From assembly GCA_018882965.1 (NCBI GenBank), contig VEQY01000002.1, forward strand, positions 1-64,000: a stretch of 64,000 nucleotides of DNA. Direction: 5' to 3'. The stretch is from Mycobacterium sp. (GTDB lineage: Bacteria > Actinomycetota > Actinomycetes > Mycobacteriales > Mycobacteriaceae). The notes beneath the pieces are model-generated. The model was given only the letters and a program-made list of their open reading frames with translations. It was not told the DNA's origin and searched no databases. Position 1 is the stretch's first letter. Each line of letters opens with the position of its first letter. Shown one piece after another: positions 14,885 through 22,625 of the stretch. The translations under genes and the position numbers were made by a program.

Positions 14885-16381
14885 ATGGCAGCACGTTGTC
14901 GGAAAACCAAGGATCGAAATCCATCTCGCGTGTGTCTCGCCGCGGGGGTGTTGGCCCTGGGTGCGGGGACCGCGTTGGCGCTGGGCACGGGCACGGCGCA
15001 CGCTGACGCTGACGGTGGTGCGTCGGCCTCCGGCGGTGCCCGCTCAGCGGGCCAGGCCACGAGGTCGTCGGCCGCGGATTCCGGTCAGCGTGTGCGAGCC
15101 TCGTCAACGGCCGCCGGTGCGGTGTCGGCGCGCCGTTCCGCAACCGATCAGGGTGCGTCGCCGGCTTCCTCGTCGGTGACGGATTCGCGGCAGACATCCC
15201 CGATATCAGCCGCGCCCACACCGGCGCCCTGCGTGCAGTCGCAGACGTGCGGGTCGGCGACCTTCGGGTTCACCGGAGCTCCCCAGGCGTGGACGGTGCC
15301 GGCAGGAGTGCAGTCGGTCTTCGTGAGCCTGCAGGGTGCCTTCGGCGCTGGAGGCCCTCAAGTAACAGGCTCCCCCGCGTATCTGGGGGCCAACCTGCAA
15401 CTGACCGGTGGGTCGCTTCCCGCGCCGACAACATCGTTGTCTATTGACGTGGGGTCGACCGGCCAGACCACATCGGAAAAAACCGGTGGTTCCGGCGGTT
15501 ACGGGGGCGGCGGATCCGGCGGGTCGGGAAGCTTGTCCGGCATCGGCGGCTTCGGGGGTGGCGGTGCCACGACGGTCGCAACCGTCACCGGTGACCCGTC
15601 TACAGGTGCGATTGTCCTCGCAGCCGGGGGCAGCGGTGGTGGCGGCGGAGATCAAAACGGGTTGGGCGGTTTAGGTGGGGCGGGCGGCGGGGCGCAAGCC
15701 GTGGGGGTGCCCCCGACGCCGGAGGGAGTATGGCCGGGAAATCCCGGCGATCCCGGTGGGAGTGACGAGAACCCGGGTGCCGGCGGTGCGGGCGGCACTC
15801 AGTCCCAGGGCGGACTCGGAACCGACGGCGGTGACGCCGAGACCCTCAGCGGCAACGGCGGCGGCGGTGGCGGGGGCGGCGGCTGGCCGGGCGGCGGTTT
15901 GGGCGGCCAGCCCGGGCAGGCCTCAGTCAGCCTATTCTCGAAATATGGGGCCGGTGGGGGCGGTGGCGGCGGAGCGTCCTACGCCAACCCCACCTACACC
16001 ACCTCGGCCGTCGCCTCTCCTGCCATAATCCAAACCCCCAACCTTGCGGGCGCGGTGTTTCTGAATTGGGTGGACATCCTCACCACGGCCTTGAGGCCGC
16101 TGCGGGCGGGGGTGACCACCGATCAGCAGCTCGTGGCTGCCAGCTCGCGGGTTAACCCCACCCTGACGTGGTCGGTGTCGGCTGGCGCGCTACCGGAGGG
16201 GCTCACCTTGAGTCCCTCGGGTGCACTTTCGGGGACACCGACGAAGGCCGGCCGCTACTCGTTCGTTGCGACTGTCCAAGCGGTCGCAAGACTCGTCCTC
16301 GGCCAAATGGACATCTCGTCGGTGATCACCTACTCGGGCACCGTGTGTAACCAGCGGTGCGGGCGGGGCGGCCGAACCTGA
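14885..16381 (+). CDS. Secreted glycine-rich protein with C-terminal putative Ig domain (element cargo)
   Basis: This is a 498-residue exported protein: signal peptide (VCLAAGVLALGAGTALALGTGTAHA), Ser/Ala-rich linker to about residue 110, then a glycine-rich domain (about 120-380) with many GGxGG runs such as GGSGGYGGGGSGGSG and GGGGGGGGWPGGG, and last a putative-Ig (He_PIG-like) domain (TWSVSAGALPEGLTLSPSGALSGTPTKAGRYSF). The opening of the Gly-rich part (FGFTGAPQAWTVPAGVQSVFVSLQGA) resembles bacterial glycine-rich adhesin modules. It lacks a PE domain, so it is not a PE_PGRS protein. The ATG at 14885 follows GAGAGGGGAATCTG. It is the last gene before attR; a surface role is inferred. Confidence 0.78.
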   Translation: MAARCRKTKDRNPSRVCLAAGVLALGAGTALALGTGTAHADADGGASASGGARSAGQATRSSAADSGQRVRASSTAAGAVSARRSATDQGASPASSSVTDSRQTSPISAAPTPAPCVQSQTCGSATFGFTGAPQAWTVPAGVQSVFVSLQGAFGAGGPQVTGSPAYLGANLQLTGGSLPAPTTSLSIDVGSTGQTTSEKTGGSGGYGGGGSGGSGSLSGIGGFGGGGATTVATVTGDPSTGAIVLAAGGSGGGGGDQNGLGGLGGAGGGAQAVGVPPTPEGVWPGNPGDPGGSDENPGAGGAGGTQSQGGLGTDGGDAETLSGNGGGGGGGGGWPGGGLGGQPGQASVSLFSKYGAGGGGGGGASYANPTYTTSAVASPAIIQTPNLAGAVFLNWVDILTTALRPLRAGVTTDQQLVAASSRVNPTLTWSVSAGALPEGLTLSPSGALSGTPTKAGRYSFVATVQAVARLVLGQMDISSVITYSGTVCNQRCGRGGRT

Positions 16382-16458
16382 CACCCGCAGCGGAGGACAC
16401 CAGAGTTTTCTTTAGATAGCCGTTGCCAGTAGCCGACCAAGCACCGGCGGGTGCCCAC

Positions 16459-16479
16459 AGTTTCGACCGAGTTTCGACC
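16459..16479. repeat. 11-bp-spaced direct repeat near the right end of the element
   Basis: AGTTTCGACC occurs at 16459-16468 and 16470-16479. The spacing equals that of the left-end TTAGTCCACG pair, but the sequence differs. It could bind a second factor such as the excisionase. The 16382-16660 gap also contains a weak GCACC-GGCG-GGTGC hairpin (16441-16454), and nothing else was recognised. Confidence 0.4.
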
Positions 16480-16604
16480 AAGGCGGTAGCGCAGAGAAAT
16501 GGCAGTAAGCTGCCTGGCCGTGCGCAAAACAGGGCGGCGGGGTAACTTCAATGCTCGGCAGATCGCCGACCGGTGGCAACGTATCAGCACTGCTTCATCC
16601 GTGT

Positions 16605-16613
16605 TTAGTCCAC
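16605..16613. other. Right-end copy of the putative integrase arm site
   Basis: TTAGTCCAC, identical to the core of both left-end repeats, lies 48 bases inside attR. Its presence near both ends and apparent rarity elsewhere in the window support an arm-site role. Confidence 0.45.
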
Positions 16614-16660
16614 ACCGTCATTTCGGACTGGCAGAAAGTAATTTTGAACAGGTAGAACCC

Positions 16661-16683
16661 TGGTGCGCGATACTGGGATTGAA
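16661..16683. other. attR core, overlapping the tRNA-Val 3' end
   Basis: This is the second copy of the 23-bp repeat. On the minus strand it covers CCA, the discriminator, the acceptor 3' strand and part of the T arm of tRNA-Val(GAC), the classic target of tyrosine integrases. Confidence 0.88.
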
Positions 16684-16735
16684 CCAGTGACCTCTTCCGT
16701 GTCAGGGAAGCGCTCTCCCGCTGAGCTAATCGCGC
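16661..16735 (-). tRNA. tRNA-Val (GAC)
   Basis: The minus strand folds as a full tRNA: acceptor GCGCGAT pairs with the 3' strand, the D arm has AGCTCAGCGGGAGAGC, the anticodon stem CTTCC/GGAAG encloses loop CTGACAC with anticodon GAC, the T loop is GTTCAATCC, and CCA is encoded. It is the integration target; its 3' 23 bases are the att core, so the gene stays functional. Confidence 0.95.
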
Positions 16736-16751
16736 CGGACCGGGATGTCGG

Positions 16752-16822
16752 AGGTGGAGACGGGAATCGAACCCGTGTGCACGGCTTTGCAGGCCGTTGC
16801 CTCACCACTCGGCCACTCCACC
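16752..16822 (-). tRNA. tRNA-Cys (GCA)
   Basis: Acceptor GGTGGAG pairs with CTCCACC, and a U at position 73 is the usual cysteine discriminator. The anticodon loop CTGCAAA gives GCA. The T loop GTTCGATTC is normal. CCA is not encoded. It lies 16 bases from tRNA-Val and 21 bases from tRNA-Gly, probably in one transcript. Confidence 0.95.
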
Positions 16823-16843
16823 GTGGGGTCTGACGCCACTCCG

Positions 16844-16916
16844 AGCGGATGACGGGATTCGAACCCGCGACCCTCACCTTGGCAAGGTGATGCGCTACCA
16901 ACTGCGCTACATCCGC
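16844..16916 (-). tRNA. tRNA-Gly (GCC)
   Basis: Acceptor GCGGATG pairs with CATCCGC. The anticodon stem CACCT/AGGTG holds loop TTGCCAA with anticodon GCC, and the T arm reads GCGGGTTCGAATCCCGT. CCA is not encoded. It is the first gene of the minus-strand tRNA trio. Confidence 0.95.
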
Positions 16917-17081
16917 ATGGCTGCGGGCGGGATCGCCGCCCGTAGCGAACGCCCACAATAGTAGACCGTGGCAGCGCCGACAAATCCCTGAGGTCCTGCT
17001 TGCGGCCCCCGTGGCAAAGCCTCGACGTGTTAATCTTCCTCCCCGACGGTCGGCCCGTTTCCGGGGTTGACCTGCTGTTCG

Positions 17082-17153
17082 GGTCCCGTGGCTCAGTGGG
17101 AGAGCGTCCGCTTCACACGCGGAAGGTCGCTGGTTCGATCCCAGCCGGGACCA
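17082..17153 (+). tRNA. tRNA-Val (CAC)
   Basis: Acceptor GGTCCCG pairs with CGGGACC. The anticodon stem CCGCT/GCGG encloses CAC, and the T arm is GCTGGTTCGATCCCAGC. It is divergent from the other three tRNA genes, so the window has two valine isoacceptors (GAC and CAC) close together. CCA is not encoded. Confidence 0.93.
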
Positions 17154-17291
17154 CCGATCGGCAATCGGGTTCTCGATTGGGGCCCTCGACCCCATTGATC
17201 CGACGGCCTCGGCAAACACCGAAACATGACGGTCGCGTGACCGCGGCCCGATCGGGTCGACTCGACGGCCCGACAGCGGACAGACTGACGT

Positions 17292-18896
17292 GTGGACTTA
17301 GCCGGGTCCCCCGCCCCCCAGCGCTGGCTTCCGATGGGTATTCAGGACGCCCTGTGGCTGGAGATGGACCGGCCGGCGAACGCCATGGTGGCCGATGTGG
17401 CGGTATGGACTGCCGAGCCAGTGGACTTCGATCTGCTGCAGGCAGCGATCACCGAACGCTTCGTCGAGCGTTATCCGGTGTTCCGCAGCAGGGCCGTTCG
17501 CAACGCTCAGGGGGACTGGGGGTGGGAGCCGGACCCGGACTTCGACATCGCCAACCACTTCAGCGTCGCGACCCTGGCCGATCCCGCCGACCCGCGGTGC
17601 ATGCATGCGCTGGTCGCCGCGCATCGCACCGAATTGCTCTGCCGCGACCGGCCGCTGTGGCGGGTGATCTGGGTCGAGCGCTACCGCGGCGGGAGCGCGA
17701 TGATTCTGCGCAGCCACCACGCGGTGGCCGACGGGATGCGGATGGTTCAGTTGGCGATGAGCCTGTTCGACGCCTCCCCGCAGGGCGGAGCAATCCTGGG
17801 CCCCGCGGTGGCCCAGCACGCCGCCCAGCCCGATCCGGCCGGCCCGAAGTCGCGGCGGCTTCGAAACGCCGTCACCGAATTCACCGCGGTCGTGCACACC
17901 GCCGGACGGTGGCTGGCGGAGATGCCCGGCAGACGGGCCGCCGCTACCCGGCGACCGGCGTTGCACACCGCCCGCCTCGGTCGCGTCGCGTTCCGCAACC
18001 CACTGGGTGCGCTGCACTCTCTGGTGCACGGCCTTCGCCGGGCGGTGTCCGCGGCCGTGGCGGCGTTGCGTCGGGCTCTGCCCGGCGGTGGCACGCTGGC
18101 CGGCATCGCCGCCGCCGCACCGGGCAACCTCGACACGGTCCGAAAGTTCGTGCTGGGCACCTTCAACGACGTCACCATCTGGACCGGACCGGCAAGCGGC
18201 TGCAAGGGTGTGGCCTGGTCGCCGCCCCTGTCGCTGCCCGCGGTGAAGTCCGTCGCCAAAGCCCACGGATGCACTGTCAACGATGTTCTGGTGGCCACCG
18301 TCGCCAGTGCGCTGCACGACTACCTGCGATCGCGGGACGCGCACTGCGCCTCGGTGGCGTTCATGGTGCCGGTCAACCTCAAGCCGCTCGATTTGAGCCT
18401 GCCGGAGACGCTGGGCAACGAGTTCGCCCTCGTTCAGTTGGAGTTGCCCACCGATGAACCCGATCCCGTCGCGGTGCTGGAGATCGCCCGGCGGCGGATG
18501 AACCGGATCAAGAACGGCAACGAGGCCGCAGTCGCCTTCCGGCTGCAGGAGGCGATCGCCAAATTCAGCCCGGCCATGTACGAGGCGTCGGTGGAGTTGT
18601 TCACCAACCGCACCCTCGGGGTGCTCACCAACGTGCCCGGACCGCCGATCCCGGTCTATCTGGCGGGTGCGCTGGTCGAGGGAATCGCCGGCTGGGCCCC
18701 GGTCTCAGGAGATCAGCCGATGAGCTTCAGTATCTGCAGCTACAACGGTGACGTTGTGGTGGGCATCGCCTGCGACACCGAACTGGTACCCGGCTATGAG
18801 GGCATCGTCGACGGCTTCGCGGTCGCCTTCGACCGGTTGGTGGCGCGCACCCCCGGAGTCGACGCGACGGCCGGCGGCCGGCAGTTGTCGCCGTAG
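17292..18896 (+). CDS. WS/DGAT-type acyltransferase (triacylglycerol synthase family)
   Basis: This 534-residue enzyme belongs to the mycobacterial wax ester synthase/diacylglycerol acyltransferase family, which moves an acyl group from acyl-CoA to diacylglycerol or a fatty alcohol at the membrane to make storage lipid. The active-site motif HHAVADG is at residues 142-148 (HHxxxDG). The C-terminal DUF1298 domain shows VPGPPIPVYLAGALVEGIAGWAPV and PMSFSICSYNGDVVVGI. The start at GTG 17292 is the longest reading; ATG 17334 (MGIQDALWLEMDRP) is also possible because the family usually begins near that sequence. The preferred substrate cannot be told from sequence. Confidence 0.9.
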   Translation: MDLAGSPAPQRWLPMGIQDALWLEMDRPANAMVADVAVWTAEPVDFDLLQAAITERFVERYPVFRSRAVRNAQGDWGWEPDPDFDIANHFSVATLADPADPRCMHALVAAHRTELLCRDRPLWRVIWVERYRGGSAMILRSHHAVADGMRMVQLAMSLFDASPQGGAILGPAVAQHAAQPDPAGPKSRRLRNAVTEFTAVVHTAGRWLAEMPGRRAAATRRPALHTARLGRVAFRNPLGALHSLVHGLRRAVSAAVAALRRALPGGGTLAGIAAAAPGNLDTVRKFVLGTFNDVTIWTGPASGCKGVAWSPPLSLPAVKSVAKAHGCTVNDVLVATVASALHDYLRSRDAHCASVAFMVPVNLKPLDLSLPETLGNEFALVQLELPTDEPDPVAVLEIARRRMNRIKNGNEAAVAFRLQEAIAKFSPAMYEASVELFTNRTLGVLTNVPGPPIPVYLAGALVEGIAGWAPVSGDQPMSFSICSYNGDVVVGIACDTELVPGYEGIVDGFAVAFDRLVARTPGVDATAGGRQLSP

Positions 18897-18898
18897 CC

Positions 18899-19642
18899 TC
18901 ACAGCAACTGGGGCAGCAGCAGCATCCGCACCGTGGTCAAGACCAGCAACGTCAGCCCGGTCAGAATCAAGGCGACCTGAATCTTGGGTGCCGAGAACTT
19001 CGTCGCCACGCTGGCGAAGAACAACACCAGGGCGAACAGCACCGCCAGCATGACGTACCTGGTGCTGATGTTGCTGGCCTCGTCGGCGTCGGCCAGGCTG
19101 CTCTCGGCCTTGTTCGACAACTCGTCGGCGGTCAGCTGGGCCGGCACGACGTAGCTCGGCAGATCAAGCGGGGTGCCGTCGGGCACCTGCGACGGGTTGC
19201 CCTCGGCGTCGACCGGGACCCGGCCCAGCCATTCCTTCTGCGCGCGGTCGAGGGCCGGTGAAAACCGGTCGCGCAGGAAGCCGGCCCGGTCCTTCTGGCC
19301 CGAGGCCACCGCCTCCACCCACGCGATCCACATCTCGGAGTCGACCACCGACTGGCTGGTGGCCTCTGAGGCGGCCCGGTTGGCGTCGCTGCGCTGGATC
19401 GCCGACACCGACTGGGCGTCGGACTGCGCGTTGGCCCATTGGCTGGCCTGAAACGACGCCCACGTCGTGGCCACCGCGGCGATGGCCAGGATGATCGCCG
19501 TCCAGGAGTCCAGGATGCGCTGGCGGCGCGCCCACCGATCCTCCGGCTCAACGGGGGCGATGTCGGTGCCCAGCACGTCGTCGACGAGCTGGTCCACCTT
19601 CTCCAGCACGCTGTCGTGGTCGTCGCGATCATCGTTTCCCAC
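18899..19642 (-). CDS. Three-helix membrane protein, DUF4337-like
   Basis: This 247-residue protein has one membrane helix after an acidic start (DSWTAIILAIAAVATTWASFQASQWANA, residues about 42-70), a long helical extracytoplasmic or cytoplasmic middle, and two C-terminal helices (VMLAVLFALVLFFASVATKF and VALILTGLTLLVLTTVRMLLL). This layout is that of DUF4337-type proteins of unknown role. The start was set at GTG 19642 (MGNDDRDDHD), because the frame upstream runs through the promoter of the divergent amidohydrolase and lacks membrane-protein character. No strong ribosome-binding site is visible there. It converges with the acyltransferase gene with only two bases between stops. Confidence 0.7.
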   Translation of the reverse strand: MGNDDRDDHDSVLEKVDQLVDDVLGTDIAPVEPEDRWARRQRILDSWTAIILAIAAVATTWASFQASQWANAQSDAQSVSAIQRSDANRAASEATSQSVVDSEMWIAWVEAVASGQKDRAGFLRDRFSPALDRAQKEWLGRVPVDAEGNPSQVPDGTPLDLPSYVVPAQLTADELSNKAESSLADADEASNISTRYVMLAVLFALVLFFASVATKFSAPKIQVALILTGLTLLVLTTVRMLLLPQLL

Positions 19643-19730
19643 AGCTGACAGTAAAGCGTGACCTTCCCGCGTACGCTTCGGATTTTGGAGCGCTCGCGCA
19701 CGTCCGGCGACAAGGAGGCACCACGGCACG

Positions 19731-21470
19731 ATGGCCACCGACACCATTCTCACAGCGGCCAGCATCATCACCATGGACGACGCGATGCCGCGGGCGCGCG
19801 CCCTGGCGTTCGATTCGGCCACCGGTCGTATCACCGCGATCGGCTCGCTCTCGGAAGTCCAGTCGGCGGCGCCCGGTGTCGCGGTCACCGACCTGGGCAG
19901 CACGGTGCTGATGCCCGGCTTCATCGAACCGCACAGCCACCCGCTGCTCTCCGGAATGGCGACCCAGGAGCCGGCCTACTGGGTGTCGCCCAATGTCGGC
20001 GTCGCCACGTGGGAGGACGTGCAAAAGATCTTCGTCACAGCCCACCGGGAGCGCCCCACCGACCAGGTGCTGATCTTCAACGGCGTCGATCGGCTGCTTC
20101 AGCAGGCGCCGCTGCCGACCCGCTCGGTACTCGACCCGATCTTCGGATCGCGACCGGTGGTGGTGATCGACAACTCCGGACACGGCATCTACTTCAACAG
20201 CGCCACAGTGCAATTGATGGGCTGGCCCGACGGGAAAGCTCCGGCCGATCCGGTGGGCGGCAGTTTCGGTAGGGAAGCCGACGGGGTGACCAGCGACGGC
20301 ACCGCCTTCGAATCCGGCGCGCTGATGATGGTGGTGGCCGCGGTGCTGCCCAAGGCCATCCCGCACCCGCTGCACTCCGGGGCGCTGTTCTACAAGCTCA
20401 TGGCCGACAACGGGATCACGGCCACCTCGGAGCACACCTACAACTCGCGGCAGTATCAGGGTTACGCCGCGCTGTCCTCGGTACCCGACTGCCCGCTGCG
20501 CCTGCACCTCTACCACATGTCGATCGAGGCCGACGCCGCTGCCGACCTCACGTTCCCGAAGCCGGAACTGGTCAGCAAGGTCGGTATCAAATTGTGGGCT
20601 GACGGATCCCCGTGGATCGGGAACGTCGCGATCTCCTTCGAGTATCTCGACAACGAGACCACCCGCACCGCGCAGATCGAGACCGGCCCGCGGGGCGAGG
20701 CGGAGATGAACTACACCCGCGCGCAACTCGATCAGATCCTCGAGCAGATGGTGCCCACCGGCTATCAGATGGCGTTCCACTGCAACGGTGACGTCGGATT
20801 CGACGTGGTGCTCGACGCCTACCAGCGGGCGCTGGCGAAGTTCAATCTGTTGGGCTCTGACCACCGCTGGCGCGTCGAGCACCTTGGTGCAGCTCGGCGG
20901 GACCAGTTCGAGCGTGCGGCCGCCCTCGGCGTCACCTGCTCGCTGAGTCCCTTCCAGTACATCTACTGGGGCGATCTTCTTGACGGCGTGATGTTCGACT
21001 CCGAACACGGCTCGCAGTGGCAGCGCACCCGCGACGCGTTCGAGGCGGGCGTGAAGCCCAGCTACCACAACGACGGGTCGGTGTCCCCGCCGAATCAGCT
21101 CTACAACGTGCAGCAGACGGTCACGCGGACGACGGTCAGCGGCAAGGTCCACGGGGCCAACCAGGCCGTCACGCTCGACCAGGCGCTGCGCGCGATCACC
21201 ATCAACGGTGCCTACCAGCTCAGGCGCGACCACGAGATCGGGTCGCTGGCCGTCGGCAAGTACGCCGATCTGGTGGAGTTGTCCGCCGACATCTACACCG
21301 TTCCGGTGGATCAGATCGTCGACAAGGTCAAGGTGCTGGGTACCTGGCTGGGCGGGCGGAAGATCGACATCGACGCCTTCATGGCCCAGGTCGATTCCAT
21401 CGACCCGACCGAGCACGCCGACACCGCCCAGGATCTTGCCCAGCAAGTCGGATCGCGGAAGTGTTGCTAG
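19731..21470 (+). CDS. Amidohydrolase family 3 protein (YtcJ-like)
   Basis: This 579-residue metal-dependent hydrolase has a small N-terminal beta domain, the metal site PGFIEPHSHPL (His-x-His at about 72-74), later metal/catalytic motifs FHCNGD and RVEHLGA, and the closing GSLAVGKYADLVEL strand typical of the superfamily (imidazolonepropionase and YtcJ-like). These enzymes hydrolyse C-N bonds in amides or formamides; the substrate is unknown. AAGGAGG lies upstream, with a rather long spacing to the ATG. The 88-base divergent region with the membrane-protein gene contains an inverted repeat AAGCGT/ACGCTT (19654-19678). Confidence 0.88.
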   Translation: MATDTILTAASIITMDDAMPRARALAFDSATGRITAIGSLSEVQSAAPGVAVTDLGSTVLMPGFIEPHSHPLLSGMATQEPAYWVSPNVGVATWEDVQKIFVTAHRERPTDQVLIFNGVDRLLQQAPLPTRSVLDPIFGSRPVVVIDNSGHGIYFNSATVQLMGWPDGKAPADPVGGSFGREADGVTSDGTAFESGALMMVVAAVLPKAIPHPLHSGALFYKLMADNGITATSEHTYNSRQYQGYAALSSVPDCPLRLHLYHMSIEADAAADLTFPKPELVSKVGIKLWADGSPWIGNVAISFEYLDNETTRTAQIETGPRGEAEMNYTRAQLDQILEQMVPTGYQMAFHCNGDVGFDVVLDAYQRALAKFNLLGSDHRWRVEHLGAARRDQFERAAALGVTCSLSPFQYIYWGDLLDGVMFDSEHGSQWQRTRDAFEAGVKPSYHNDGSVSPPNQLYNVQQTVTRTTVSGKVHGANQAVTLDQALRAITINGAYQLRRDHEIGSLAVGKYADLVELSADIYTVPVDQIVDKVKVLGTWLGGRKIDIDAFMAQVDSIDPTEHADTAQDLAQQVGSRKCC

Positions 21471-21492
21471 GAAAGTTCGGTACCGTGTGGCG

Positions 21493-22026
21493 ATGATGTT
21501 CCGATCTCTGCTTGCCGCCGCGGTGATGGCGGGGGCAGGCTTGGCTACGACGTCGCCGGCCGGTGCCGACCCTGCGCCCCCGCCGCCGCCGCCCGCGTTG
21601 CCGATCCCCGACGTCTCGCTCTACATGCCGGTGAATCCGGCGGACTACACGGTCAACGGCGGCAAGTGGTACGCCTTCGCGGGCCTGCCCGGCGTGGTCT
21701 GCGTGCTGGACACCCTCAACGGCGACTACGGCTGCAGCGGCCCTCTTCCCGGCGCTCCGAACGGCGCCACCCTGGTCAGCGGCACCCCGGTCGGCCCGCC
21801 GACGTTCGCGGCCGCCGATCCCGGCGTCTACGCCGCCGCCGGCGAGGTCCGGCCGCTGCCCCCCGGAACCCGGCTCACCTACCGCCAGGTCTTCTGCGGA
21901 GTCGACGACGCCGGCGTGGTGGCCTGCTTGAACGCCCGGGAGCAGACCGGTTTTGTGATCGGTCCCAACGGCAGCTACGTCGGCTCGAACGCGCCCGCGC
22001 CGGTCGTCGGGACCGACCCCAACTAG
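21493..22026 (+). CDS. Small secreted mycobacterial protein
   Basis: This 177-residue preprotein has a clear signal peptide (MFRSLLAAAVMAGAGLATTSPAGADP, cut after AGA), a Pro-rich linker, and a beta-type domain with two likely disulfides (VVCVLDTLNGDYGCSG and VFCGVDDAGVVACLN). The pattern resembles conserved secreted proteins of unknown function found across mycobacteria. ATG ATG at 21493/21496 gives two possible starts with equal merit. It lies 22 bases after the amidohydrolase stop and 17 bases before the first cupin, so it may belong to the same transcript. Confidence 0.75.
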   Translation: MMFRSLLAAAVMAGAGLATTSPAGADPAPPPPPPALPIPDVSLYMPVNPADYTVNGGKWYAFAGLPGVVCVLDTLNGDYGCSGPLPGAPNGATLVSGTPVGPPTFAAADPGVYAAAGEVRPLPPGTRLTYRQVFCGVDDAGVVACLNAREQTGFVIGPNGSYVGSNAPAPVVGTDPN

Positions 22027-22043
22027 GGAGACGAGGCCCGGGC

Positions 22044-22604
22044 ATGACCGATGATGCGGCACGGTTCGGTGATCCCCGCATTCCCGCGGAGTTGATCACC
22101 TCGCAGTCGCACCTGTTCCGCCTGAGCGCGGTGGCGCCCACCACCTACGACGGTGGCTCGCTGCAGCAGGCGCACGAGGACAACTTCCCCATCCTCAAGG
22201 GCCAGGAAGCCAGCATCCAGCTGATCACCCTGCAACCCGGCGGCATCCGCGAACCGCACTGGCATCCCAGCGCCTGGGAGATCAATCTCGTTCTGCGCGG
22301 CGTCGCGACATGGGTTCTCATCGACGGCAACGGCAACCATGAGAGTTTCGAGGCAGGTGTCGACGACGTCGTGTTCGCGCCGCAGGGGTCCTTCCACTTC
22401 TTCGAGAACCGGGGCGCCGGCGACCTCGATGTCCTGATCATTCAGAACACCAGCGCGCCGGAAACCAAGGACAACATCGGGATCGCCCAGAGCCTCAGTA
22501 AGGTCCCGCCGCGCGTGCTGTCCGCATTGTTCGGCGCGAGCGAGGAAACCTTCGCCTCGCTCAAGAAGTCCGACGACGCCGTCGTCATCCTGCGGTCACC
22601 GTGA
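22044..22604 (+). CDS. Cytoplasmic cupin protein (oxalate decarboxylase-like)
   Basis: This 186-residue single-domain cupin carries motif 1 GGIREPHWHPSAWEINLVLRG (HxH with downstream Glu, metal ligands) and motif 2 FAPQGSFHFFENRG (His ligand). Such domains bind Mn or Fe in oxalate decarboxylases and many other enzymes, so activity cannot be assigned. It has no signal peptide. It is a close paralogue of the next gene: the opening DDAARFGDPRIPAELITSQS is shared exactly. The ATG at 22044 lies 17 bases after the previous stop. Confidence 0.85.
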   Translation: MTDDAARFGDPRIPAELITSQSHLFRLSAVAPTTYDGGSLQQAHEDNFPILKGQEASIQLITLQPGGIREPHWHPSAWEINLVLRGVATWVLIDGNGNHESFEAGVDDVVFAPQGSFHFFENRGAGDLDVLIIQNTSAPETKDNIGIAQSLSKVPPRVLSALFGASEETFASLKKSDDAVVILRSP

Positions 22605-22625
22605 GCGACAGGGGGCGTTCCGATC

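Larger units (their letters stand above)
5049..16683. mobile_element. Integrated phage-like satellite/reduced prophage in tRNA-Val(GAC)
   Basis: The element is bounded by a 23-bp perfect direct repeat (5049-5071 and 16661-16683). The right copy is the 3' end including CCA of a complete tRNA-Val gene, so insertion of the 11,612-bp unit leaves the tRNA whole. Inside are an intact tyrosine integrase next to the left end, an excisionase-like protein, a replication protein, a phage major capsid protein, small overlapped genes and a cargo region. No terminase, portal, prohead protease or tail genes are present. Size and content recall the roughly 10-kb phiRv1 and phiRv2 prophages of M. tuberculosis and capsid-encoding phage satellites. 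Mobility is inferred from the intact integrase and att sites. Confidence 0.88.

Noticed and set aside
15480-15980. CRISPR-like or tandem-repeat array
   Set aside because: The GGC-rich repetition encodes glycine runs of irregular length in one frame; no constant repeats or spacers. No CRISPR array was found in the window.
14885-16381. PE_PGRS family protein
   Set aside because: The glycine-rich repeats are similar in look, but there is a normal signal peptide in place of a PE domain and a C-terminal Ig-like domain.
16499-16690. Small plus-strand frame crossing attR
   Set aside because: It reads into the tRNA-Val gene and att core, has no ribosome site and no recognisable sequence.
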